From assembly GCA_035306605.1 (NCBI GenBank), contig DATGNR010000042.1: a stretch of DNA of 64,000 nt, one strand, 5' to 3'. This document shows, one piece after another, positions 1 to 7,224 of the stretch (positions are counted from its first letter, which is position 1; every line of letters starts with the position of its first letter). Below the pieces are notes generated by a model. The model searched no databases. It was given only the letters and a program-made list of their open reading frames with translations, and was not told the DNA's origin. The position numbers were made by a program, and so were the translations under genes. This DNA is from Xanthomarina sp035306605. Its GTDB lineage: Bacteria; Bacteroidota; Bacteroidia; Flavobacteriales; Flavobacteriaceae.

Positions 1-1500
1 TCAGGGTTAAAAGTACCTTACCTTAATGTGAATTATGACTTTGCAGATAATACTCAGGTAAATTTAGTCAACCAGAGCTTTGTTTTTAATTCATTACAAT
101 TAACCGATACTAAATTCGATACTAAAGGTGTATTGAATGGATCTATAAGTCATACTAATTTTTCTGAATGGGAATTGGATTTGGGTGTAACAACTCAAAA
201 CTTAGTCGTTCTTGATACACATGCCGATGACGATGATGAAGCTTTATATTATGGAACAGCTTTTATTGGTGGCTCAGCAAAAATTAAAGGTCCAGCAGAT
301 CAATTAACAATAAGTGTAATTGCCGAAACAAAACCAAAAACCTCTTTCGTTATTCCATTAAGTGATATGGAGTCATTTGGAGACAACTCTTATATTCATT
401 TTTTAACACCTGAAGAAAAGGAAGCCAAACTTAAAGGAGAAGACTTAGTAACCAAAGAAGTTTCTGGTCTGGAATTAGATTTTGATTTAGATATTACCCA
501 AGATGCAGAAATAGAAATTGTAATTGATAAAGATTCTGGAAGTACCATAAAAGGGAAAGGAGAAGGTGGTTTATTAATAGAAATAAATACCAATGGTAAG
601 TTTAGAATGTTTGGGGATTTTATAGTATTTGATGGTATATACAACTTTAAATATGGTGGAATTATAGAAAAGAAATTTATTGTTCAAGAAGGAAGTTTGG
701 GCTGGGATGGTGATCCAATGAGTGCTAGAATTGATATAAAAGCTCTTTATGCTACGCAGGCAAACCCATCACCATTATTGGATAATCCTATAAATAGAAG
801 TATTCCTGTGTATGTTGAAACCAGCCTAACTGGACAATTGGAAAAACCAGATATTGATTTCGGTTTTAGCTTTCCAAATTTAAATTCAACGGTAAAATCT
901 GAAATTCAATATAGATTAAGTTCCAAACAAGATAGAGACAATCAAGCTATTTATTTGCTGGCTACGGGTGCATTTTCTAATAGGTTAAACGAAGTTAATT
1001 TTACGGGAACCATTGCAGAACGATTAAACGGAATTATTAATGGTTTGTTTACTAGCGGAAATAATAAATTAAATGTAGGCTTAAATTACGAGGCAGGTGA
1101 AAATACTCCAGAGTATCATACCGACGATCGTTTAGGCGTTACCCTTCAAACAAACATTTCCGAACGCGTTATTATTAATGGTAAGGTTGGGGTTCCTGTT
1201 GGTGGCGTTAGTGAAACCGTTGTTGCAGGAGACGTTCAGATTGATTTTCTTTTAAATGAAGAAGGTACTCTAACCGCCAAAGTGTTTAATAGAGAAAATA
1301 GTATCCGTAATTTTGGTGAAGAAATTGGTTATACTCAAGGTGTCGGAATTGCCTATAATGTCGATTTTGATACGTTTAAAGAACTTCTTAATAAGATTTT
1401 TAAAGGAAAAGTAAAAACGGTGAAGCAAACCTCAAAAGAAACTTCTGATAAAGAAGAGAATGCATTACCTTCTTATGTTGGTTTTAAAAAGGAAGATTAA
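1..1500 (+). CDS. tamB: TamB-family translocation/assembly protein, C-terminal part (5' truncated by window edge)
   Basis: The reading frame is open to base 1, so only the last roughly 500 residues of a much larger protein are present. The visible part is rich in beta-strand repeats (for example GTAFIGGSAKIKGPADQL and the stretch GLLIEINTNGKFRMFGDF) and ends in the DUF490/TamB signature region, with NFKYGGIIEKKFIVQEGSLGW followed by an ARIDIKALY segment and a barrel-like tail. TamB proteins span the periplasm and help move lipids or outer-membrane proteins between membranes. The extreme C-terminus is a lysine- and glutamate-rich tail. A terminator-like hairpin follows the stop. Family assignment is from sequence pattern; the exact substrate is not visible. 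Confidence 0.85.
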   Translation, partial: SGLKVPYLNVNYDFADNTQVNLVNQSFVFNSLQLTDTKFDTKGVLNGSISHTNFSEWELDLGVTTQNLVVLDTHADDDDEALYYGTAFIGGSAKIKGPADQLTISVIAETKPKTSFVIPLSDMESFGDNSYIHFLTPEEKEAKLKGEDLVTKEVSGLELDFDLDITQDAEIEIVIDKDSGSTIKGKGEGGLLIEINTNGKFRMFGDFIVFDGIYNFKYGGIIEKKFIVQEGSLGWDGDPMSARIDIKALYATQANPSPLLDNPINRSIPVYVETSLTGQLEKPDIDFGFSFPNLNSTVKSEIQYRLSSKQDRDNQAIYLLATGAFSNRLNEVNFTGTIAERLNGIINGLFTSGNNKLNVGLNYEAGENTPEYHTDDRLGVTLQTNISERVIINGKVGVPVGGVSETVVAGDVQIDFLLNEEGTLTAKVFNRENSIRNFGEEIGYTQGVGIAYNVDFDTFKELLNKIFKGKVKTVKQTSKETSDKEENALPSYVGFKKED

Positions 1501-1570
1501 AATTAGCTAATAAAAATCATGGTAATCCAAAATAATCACTTTCCTACAGGATTCCTCTTAAATTTAATAT

Positions 1571-1600
1571 AAAACCCTGCTTTTATTGGGTTTTCTTTAT
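1571..1600 (+). terminator. Probable intrinsic terminator after tamB
   Basis: AAAACCC at 1571-1577 pairs with GGGTTTT at 1588-1594 and is followed by a T-rich run. It lies between the tamB stop and the pfkA start, so it would separate the two transcripts. Confidence 0.5.
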
Positions 1601-1628
1601 TAAATTTACTACAATTAACAGTTAATAA

Positions 1629-2615
1629 ATGAGTGATAAAATTACCAAAATAGGTGTTTTGACTTCTGGTGGAGATGCGCCAGGAATGAATGCTGCAATT
1701 CGTTCTGTAGTTAGAACGTGTGCTTACCATAATATTGAGTGTGTTGGAATATATAGAGGTTTTGAAGGCTTGATGGAAGGAGATTTCAAGGATTTCACTG
1801 CTAGAAATGTCAACCATATCATTCATACAGGTGGAACTATTCTTAAATCAGCCCGATCTGACGAGTTTAAAACCAAGGAGGGAAGAAAAAAAGCATACAA
1901 CCATTTGGTAAAAAAAGGCATTCAAGCCTTAGTTTTAATAGGAGGTGACGGTACTTTTACCGGTGGAATGGTATTTAATAAGGATTTTAACTTTCCTGTA
2001 ATTGGAATTCCAGGAACTATAGATAACGATATTTACGGAACTAATTTTACAATTGGTTACGATACAGCTATAAATACAGTTGTAGAAGCCATTGATAAAA
2101 TTCGAGATACAGCAAGTTCTCATAAACGTTTGTTTTTTGTTGAAGTTATGGGGCGAGATGTCGGACATATCGCATTAAATGCAGGAGTTGGAGCAGGAGC
2201 GGAAGAAATTTTAATCCCTGAGGAAGATTTAGGACTTGACAGATTAATTGAATCTTTAGTAAGAAGTAAAGCTTCAGGAAAATCATCTAGTATTGTAGTT
2301 GTTGCCGAAGGAGATAAAATAGGAAAAAATGTGTTCGAGCTTAAAGATTATGTGGATGAGCATATGCCAGAATATGATGTACGTGTTTCGGTGTTAGGGC
2401 ACATGCAGCGTGGAGGCTCTCCAAGTTGTTTTGACCGTGTATTAGCAAGTAGAATGGGAGTGAAGGCAGTGGAATCATTGTTAGAAGGAAAATCTAATTA
2501 TATGGTTGGAATTCTAAATAACAAAATGGAATTAACCTCCTTAGATAAGGCAGTGAAAGGTAAGACTGAGATTAATTTAGAACTTTTACGAGTGTCAGAT
2601 ATTATGACAACTTAA
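1629..2615 (+). CDS. pfkA: ATP-dependent 6-phosphofructokinase
   Basis: The 328-residue protein has the normal length of bacterial PfkA. It phosphorylates fructose 6-phosphate to fructose 1,6-bisphosphate, the committed step of glycolysis, in the cytoplasm. The N-terminal GGDAPGMNA loop is at residues 14-22, GGDGT is at 105-109, and the catalytic PGTIDND segment is at 128-134. The glycine in GGDGT (instead of GGDD) is the usual mark of ATP use and argues against a pyrophosphate-dependent enzyme. The GHMQRGG substrate-binding motif is near residue 258. It is followed 66 bases later by gapA on the same strand, an arrangement consistent with a glycolytic operon. Confidence 0.97.
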   Translation: MSDKITKIGVLTSGGDAPGMNAAIRSVVRTCAYHNIECVGIYRGFEGLMEGDFKDFTARNVNHIIHTGGTILKSARSDEFKTKEGRKKAYNHLVKKGIQALVLIGGDGTFTGGMVFNKDFNFPVIGIPGTIDNDIYGTNFTIGYDTAINTVVEAIDKIRDTASSHKRLFFVEVMGRDVGHIALNAGVGAGAEEILIPEEDLGLDRLIESLVRSKASGKSSSIVVVAEGDKIGKNVFELKDYVDEHMPEYDVRVSVLGHMQRGGSPSCFDRVLASRMGVKAVESLLEGKSNYMVGILNNKMELTSLDKAVKGKTEINLELLRVSDIMTT

Positions 2616-2681
2616 TTGGTTTTAAAAAAACGGATTAATAAATTAGAGAAAGATTAATAATAAAGAAAATAACATATAAGA

Positions 2682-3680
2682 ATGTCAAATTTAAGATTAG
2701 GAATTAACGGCTTCGGAAGAATAGGAAGACTTGTGTTTAGAGCAGCGTTAAAACAGGGAGTTGATGTCGTAGCTATAAACGATTTATTAGAGGTTGATCA
2801 TTTAGCATATTTATTAAAATATGATTCGGTTCATGGAAAATTTGATGGAACCATAGATATAAAAGAAGGTCATTTGATTGTAAATGGAAAAACCATTAGA
2901 GTTTCTTCCGAAAGAGATCCTAGAAATTTAAAATGGAATGAAGTAAAAGCTGATGTTGTTGCCGATTGTACGGGGATTTTTAAAACTCTAAATACCGCTA
3001 ATTACCATATTGAAGCTGGGGCTAAGAAAGTAGTAGTTTCTGCGCCAAGTAAAGATATTCCAATGTTTGTAATGGGAGTGAATCAGGACCAGTTAAATGC
3101 ATCACATACCATTATTTCAAATGCTTCTTGTACAACCAATTGCTTAGCACCTATGGCTAAAATTGTAGAAGATAATTTTGGAATAGAAGAAGCATTAATG
3201 ACTACTATTCATGCTACAACTGCATCGCAATTAACCGTTGATGGGCCTTCAGCAAAGGATTATAGAGCGGGTCGTAGTGCCTTGTTAAATATAATCCCAG
3301 CATCTACTGGAGCTGCATTAGCTGTTGGTAAAGTTCTTCCCAATTTAGCGGGTAAACTAACAGGAATGGCTTTTAGAGTTCCTACAGCCGATGTGTCTGT
3401 TGTTGATTTAACGGTTAGAACAAAAAAGGAAACTTCTTTAGAGGAAATTAATAAAGCCTTTAAAAAAGCATCGGAAAATGAGATGTTAGGTATTGTAGGT
3501 TACACTGAAGAAAAAGTAGTGTCACAAGATTTTGTAGGAGAGACAAACATTTGTGTATTTGATTCTGATGCCTCTATAGAATTAAATTCTAGATTTTTCA
3601 AATTAGTAGGATGGTATGACAATGAATATGCTTATTCTGTAAAATTAGTAGAGTTGGCAACTCTTATGAATTCAATTTAA
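2682..3680 (+). CDS. gapA: Type I glyceraldehyde-3-phosphate dehydrogenase
   Basis: The 332-residue enzyme oxidises glyceraldehyde 3-phosphate to 1,3-bisphosphoglycerate. The Rossmann motif INGFGRIGR is at residues 8-16, and the active-site SNASCTTNC places the catalytic cysteine at residue 150. The AINDL segment around residues 31-35 carries the acidic residue expected for NAD rather than NADP preference. The C-terminal WYDNEYAYS motif is intact. It lies directly downstream of pfkA and is closed by a strong hairpin with a T tract, so pfkA-gapA probably forms one transcription unit. Confidence 0.97.
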   Translation: MSNLRLGINGFGRIGRLVFRAALKQGVDVVAINDLLEVDHLAYLLKYDSVHGKFDGTIDIKEGHLIVNGKTIRVSSERDPRNLKWNEVKADVVADCTGIFKTLNTANYHIEAGAKKVVVSAPSKDIPMFVMGVNQDQLNASHTIISNASCTTNCLAPMAKIVEDNFGIEEALMTTIHATTASQLTVDGPSAKDYRAGRSALLNIIPASTGAALAVGKVLPNLAGKLTGMAFRVPTADVSVVDLTVRTKKETSLEEINKAFKKASENEMLGIVGYTEEKVVSQDFVGETNICVFDSDASIELNSRFFKLVGWYDNEYAYSVKLVELATLMNSI

Positions 3681-3694
3681 TATAACTAAATAAT

Positions 3695-3748
3695 AAATTC
3701 CACATGCTAAATCTATTTAAATAGAGGCTTGGTGTGTGGAATTTTTAT
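3695..3748 (+). terminator. Intrinsic terminator after gapA
   Basis: AAATTCCACA at 3695-3704 pairs perfectly with TGTGGAATTT at 3735-3744, and T residues follow. A small palindrome, CTATTTAAATAG, sits in the loop. The 3' arm overlaps a GTG at 3736 that could be read as a start of the next gene, which supports the ATG at 3760 as the true start. Confidence 0.75.
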
Positions 3749-3759
3749 ATTTTTATCAC

Positions 3760-4623
3760 ATGATATTAATAGCCGATAGCGGTTCTACAAAATGCGATTG
3801 GATTTCAGTTGATTCTCAGGGAAATCAGCTTGTTGAGAAAATAGAAACCAAAGGATTAAACCCAGCACTTTTAACGGAAACAGAACTCTTTGAAATTATT
3901 AATTCAAACCTTGAATTAATAAATGACAAAGAAAAAATTCTTCACATATTTTTTTATGGAGCTGGATGTGGAACTGAAAAACCTAGACTTTTATTAAAAC
4001 AAGTGTTACAAAGCATCTTTAAAAATGCTACCATTGAAGTTAAGGAGGATACTTGGGCAGCGGTAAGGGCAGGATTAAGTTATAAAAATGAAGCAGCTGT
4101 AGTTTGTATTCTTGGTACGGGATCTAATTGTAGTTATTTTGATGGAGAACAGATACATCAGCGTGTAGCTTCTCTAGGTTTTACTATTATGGACGATGCA
4201 TCTGGTAATTATTTCGGAAAGGAATTATTAAGAGATTACTATTTTAATCGTATGCCTGAGAATTTAAAAACCGCTTTTGCTCAAAAATATAATTTAGATG
4301 CTGATTATATTAAAAACAAGCTTTATAAGCAGGCTAATCCTAATGCTTACTTAGCTTCATTTGCCGAATTTTTATTTTCAAATAAAGATTCTGCCTATAT
4401 AAAAAATCTTATTTTAAATGGTCTTCGAAAGTTTTCAGAAAACATGATTTTACAGTTTTCTGATGAAATAAAAACTGCTCCAGTACATTTTGTAGGATCT
4501 GTAGCTTATTTTTCAAAAGATGAAATTGTAGAAGTTGCAAAGGAATTTAACTTTAAAGTAGGAAACATAATTAGACGTCCTATAGATGGACTTGTAACAT
4601 ACCATATAAATCAATTAAATTAA
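3760..4623 (+). CDS. BadF/BadG-type ATPase, probable N-acetylglucosamine kinase
   Basis: This protein of about 287 residues belongs to the ASKHA kinase fold. It starts MILIADSGSTKCDW, the phosphate-1 loop, and has a second phosphate loop, LGTGSNCS, near residue 119. The FVGSVAYF segment near the C-terminus matches the adenosine motif region of eukaryotic-type GlcNAc kinases. The likely reaction is ATP-dependent phosphorylation of N-acetylglucosamine or a related amino sugar in the cytoplasm. I chose the ATG at 3760 because the upstream in-frame GTG lies in the gapA terminator. The stop overlaps the start of mgsA by one base (TAATG), so translation of the two is probably coupled. Substrate is inferred from the family only. 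Confidence 0.85.
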   Translation: MILIADSGSTKCDWISVDSQGNQLVEKIETKGLNPALLTETELFEIINSNLELINDKEKILHIFFYGAGCGTEKPRLLLKQVLQSIFKNATIEVKEDTWAAVRAGLSYKNEAAVVCILGTGSNCSYFDGEQIHQRVASLGFTIMDDASGNYFGKELLRDYYFNRMPENLKTAFAQKYNLDADYIKNKLYKQANPNAYLASFAEFLFSNKDSAYIKNLILNGLRKFSENMILQFSDEIKTAPVHFVGSVAYFSKDEIVEVAKEFNFKVGNIIRRPIDGLVTYHINQLN

Positions 4624-4988
4624 TGGAAATAGCAATTATTGCACATGATGGAAAAAAGGCAGAAATGGTTCAGTTTTTAAATGAACACAAGGAGATTCTC
4701 CTTCAAAGGAATATTTCATTAGTTTCCACCGGCACTACAGGAAAAAAAGTTAAAAAAGCAGGCTTTGAAGTATTGAGGTTGCTGTCAGGACCTATGGGTG
4801 GCGATGCACAAATTGCAGCAAGAGTAGCAGAAGGAAAGTGTGATATGGTCTTGTTCTTCAGAGATCCACTAGAAAAACACCCACATGAACCCGATGTACT
4901 TATGCTTATGCGCTTATGTGATGTTCACGATGTGCCTTTAGCTACCAATCCTGCAACAGCTGATTTATTGATGAAAGGTTTGTTGTAA
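4623..4988 (+). CDS. mgsA: Methylglyoxal synthase
   Basis: The enzyme converts dihydroxyacetone phosphate to methylglyoxal and phosphate, a bypass that relieves phosphosugar build-up. At 121 residues it is a little shorter than the B. subtilis and E. coli proteins, but the core is complete: AHDGKK near residue 7, STGTTG at 35-40, SGPMGGDAQIA with the catalytic aspartate at residue 61, and FFRDPLEKHPHEPD. The start codon shares one base with the stop of the upstream sugar kinase, which suggests co-translation. The position next to pfkA and gapA fits a role in adjusting flux at the triose-phosphate node. Confidence 0.95.
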   Translation: MEIAIIAHDGKKAEMVQFLNEHKEILLQRNISLVSTGTTGKKVKKAGFEVLRLLSGPMGGDAQIAARVAEGKCDMVLFFRDPLEKHPHEPDVLMLMRLCDVHDVPLATNPATADLLMKGLL

Positions 4989-6029
4989 TTATTCAGTATA
5001 AACTTTATTTTCTTGTTCAGCCACACGAATAAATGTGGTTCTTTTTGTTAATTCTTTTAAATGTTGTGCACCTACATAAGTACAGGTGCTTCGTATACCA
5101 CCAAGAATATCATAAACCGTTGCGTCAACGTCACCTTTGTAAAGCACTTCAACTGTTTTTCCTTCGCTAGATCTATATTCAGCAACGCCACCAACATATT
5201 TATCCATAGCAGTGGTTGAGCTCATTCCGTAAAATTGCTTATATGATTTTCCATTGCGTTCAATAGTTTTACCACCACTTTCTGTATGTCCAGCAAACAT
5301 GCCACCAAGCATAACAAAATCGGCTCCAGCTCCAAATGCTTTTGCAACATCTCCAGGAGTTGAACAGCCTCCGTCACTTATAATTTGTCCACCCAATCCA
5401 TGTGCCGCATCTGCACATTCAATAATAGCCGATAATTGAGGATAACCTACGCCCGTTTTAACTCGTGTTGTGCAAACAGAACCAGGTCCAATACCTACTT
5501 TAACAATATCTGCACCTGCTAAAATTAGTTCTTCAACCATTTCTCCCGTAACCACATTTCCCGCAATTATGGTTTTAGTTGGATACTGCTCTCGTGTGCG
5601 TTTTACAAAATCCACAAAATGTTCAGAATAACCATTGGCCACATCGATGCATATAAATTTTAATTCAGGATGTAACTTAAAAATAGTGGCAAGTTTTTTT
5701 AGATCTTCTTTTCCTGTGCCTGTACTTACTGCAATATAATCAGAAATGTTTTTAGGCGCATTTTTTAAAAAGTTTTCCCAATCTTGAAGAGAGTAATGTT
5801 TGTGTATAGCCGTGAATAATTTGTTTTTTGTCAAAGCCAAGGCCATTTCAAAAGTGCCAACGGTATCCATATTTGCAGCCATAATAGGAATTCCACTCCA
5901 TGTAGCTTGACTGTTTAGAAAGTTGAAACTTCGCTCTAAACTAACTTGCGACCGACTTTTTAAAGTAGAACGTTTTGGTCTAATCATCACATCCTTAAAG
6001 CCTAGTTTTATGTCGTGTTCTATTCGCAT
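4989..6029 (-). CDS. guaC: GMP reductase
   Basis: The protein of about 346 residues matches E. coli type GuaC almost end to end. It reduces GMP to IMP with NADPH in purine salvage. It begins MRIEHDIKLGFKDV, the conserved GuaC N-terminus; an ATG nine codons upstream (6056) is possible but adds residues not typical of the family. The catalytic loop GIGPGSVCTTR contains the active-site cysteine, and ISDGGCSTPGDVAKAFGAGA is the phosphate-binding region. It lacks the CBS domains that IMP dehydrogenase normally carries, which supports GuaC over GuaB. It converges directly on mgsA with no space between the two stops. Confidence 0.95.
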   Translation of the reverse strand: MRIEHDIKLGFKDVMIRPKRSTLKSRSQVSLERSFNFLNSQATWSGIPIMAANMDTVGTFEMALALTKNKLFTAIHKHYSLQDWENFLKNAPKNISDYIAVSTGTGKEDLKKLATIFKLHPELKFICIDVANGYSEHFVDFVKRTREQYPTKTIIAGNVVTGEMVEELILAGADIVKVGIGPGSVCTTRVKTGVGYPQLSAIIECADAAHGLGGQIISDGGCSTPGDVAKAFGAGADFVMLGGMFAGHTESGGKTIERNGKSYKQFYGMSSTTAMDKYVGGVAEYRSSEGKTVEVLYKGDVDATVYDILGGIRSTCTYVGAQHLKELTKRTTFIRVAEQENKVYTE

Positions 6030-6156
6030 TTTTGAAATTTTTTGGGTTACTATCAAAAATACAAGTTCTTTTATTCATTTTAAAGCCAATTGTATTATTA
6101 AGTTTTCTTCTTATTAACAATTATTAATGAAAAACACAAAGATTAATTTACTCACA

Positions 6157-6190
6157 TTTTGTCATTAGATAATAGAAAGATTAACTTCGT
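6157..6190 (+). promoter_or_regulatory. Candidate Bacteroidota-type promoter for the methyltransferase gene
   Basis: TTTG at 6157-6160 is followed after 20 bases by TAACTTCG, one mismatch from the TAnnTTTG -7 element of Bacteroidota housekeeping promoters. It lies about 55 bases upstream of the ATG at 6245. Confidence 0.4.
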
Positions 6191-6244
6191 GAACTAATAG
6201 TTTTATTAAGTTTAAAGGACAAATATTTATAAATACATGTTTTA

Positions 6245-6793
6245 ATGAAAGCCTTAGATAGATATTTGCAAAATGTTCGTATTAACAAAGCGAAAAAGTT
6301 TATTAGAAAGAACGATGCTGTTTTGGATATTGGCAGTGTGGATGGTGTGATGTTTGAAAAGTGGAAAAATGAAATTTCATATAGTTATGGAATTGATCCA
6401 ATTTTGAATAAGGAAATTAAGACAAATTCATATACACTTTTGCCTGGAAAGTTTCCTGAAGATGTTCCGAAAAACTTAAGCTTTGATGCTATTACTATGC
6501 TAGCTGTTTTAGAGCACATTCCAAAAGATGTTCAGGATAGCATGTCGCAAGAAATTTATAGCTTATTAAAACATAAAGGGAGAGTTATTATAACTGTCCC
6601 TTCACCACAAGTAGATTTTATTTTAGAAATTCTATTAAAATTAAAGCTAATAGATGGTATGAGTTTGGAAGAACACTATGGTTTTAAACCTAGTGATACT
6701 GAAACTATATTTTCAAAAGGTTTTAAGCTAATTAAAAAGAAGAAATTTCAATTAGGACTCAATAACTTGTATGTGTTTGAAAAATTAGATTAA
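6245..6793 (+). CDS. Class I SAM-dependent methyltransferase
   Basis: The 182-residue protein has the Methyltransf_11/23 type fold. Motif I is read as VLDIGSVDGVMFEKW near residue 27. The acidic residue that follows is in SYGIDP, and motif IV is in FDAITMLAVLEHIP near residue 90, followed by a LLKHKGRVIITVPSP strand. Such enzymes move a methyl group from S-adenosylmethionine to a small molecule, lipid or macromolecule. Nothing in the sequence fixes the substrate. Motif I is slightly degenerate (GSVDG instead of GxGxG). It converges on the RidA gene with a two-base gap. Confidence 0.8.
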   Translation: MKALDRYLQNVRINKAKKFIRKNDAVLDIGSVDGVMFEKWKNEISYSYGIDPILNKEIKTNSYTLLPGKFPEDVPKNLSFDAITMLAVLEHIPKDVQDSMSQEIYSLLKHKGRVIITVPSPQVDFILEILLKLKLIDGMSLEEHYGFKPSDTETIFSKGFKLIKKKKFQLGLNNLYVFEKLD

Positions 6794-6795
6794 GC

Positions 6796-7176
6796 TTATT
6801 TCGCGGCCATCATACTAATTTCAACATTTACAAATTTCGGTAAATTGGCAACTTGAACTGTTTCACGGGCTGGTGCAGTTTCTTCATTAAAATAGGTGCC
6901 ATACACTTCATTTATTTTCGAAAAATCATTCATGTCGCTAACAAAAATGGTTGCTTTAAAGACGTTTTCAAAAGTCATGTCTGCAGCTTTTAAAACAGCT
7001 TTTAAATTTTCCATTACCTGTCTAGTTTCCGTTTTAATATCGTCCAAAACCAAGTCCATAGTTTCTGGATTCAAAGCTATTTGACCTGAAGTGTATAAAA
7101 TACCATTAACTAAAACAGCTTGATTGTATGGTCCAATTGGAGCTGGAGCTAGGGGAGTGTTGATGATTTTTTTCAT
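6796..7176 (-). CDS. ridA: RidA-family 2-iminobutanoate/2-iminopropanoate deaminase
   Basis: The 126-residue protein is a full-length YjgF/YER057c/UK114 member. RidA hydrolyses reactive enamine or imine intermediates released by PLP-dependent enzymes and so protects other PLP enzymes. The N-terminal APIGPYNQAV and YTSGQIALNPET segments are present. The arginine in the APARETVQV motif, which binds the substrate carboxylate, and the glutamate in VNVEISMMA are conserved. That places it in the enzymatically active RidA subgroup. It lies just downstream of the LptD-like gene on the same strand; no functional link is evident. Confidence 0.93.
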   Translation of the reverse strand: MKKIINTPLAPAPIGPYNQAVLVNGILYTSGQIALNPETMDLVLDDIKTETRQVMENLKAVLKAADMTFENVFKATIFVSDMNDFSKINEVYGTYFNEETAPARETVQVANLPKFVNVEISMMAAK

Positions 7177-7224
7177 AATTAATAATTTTACATTCTATTA
7201 ATGAAATATTTTCATTAACAATAA

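Noticed and set aside
3736..3759. Eight-codon upstream extension of the sugar kinase from a GTG
   Set aside because: The GTG is part of the gapA terminator stem, and the ATG at 3760 directly precedes the phosphate loop.
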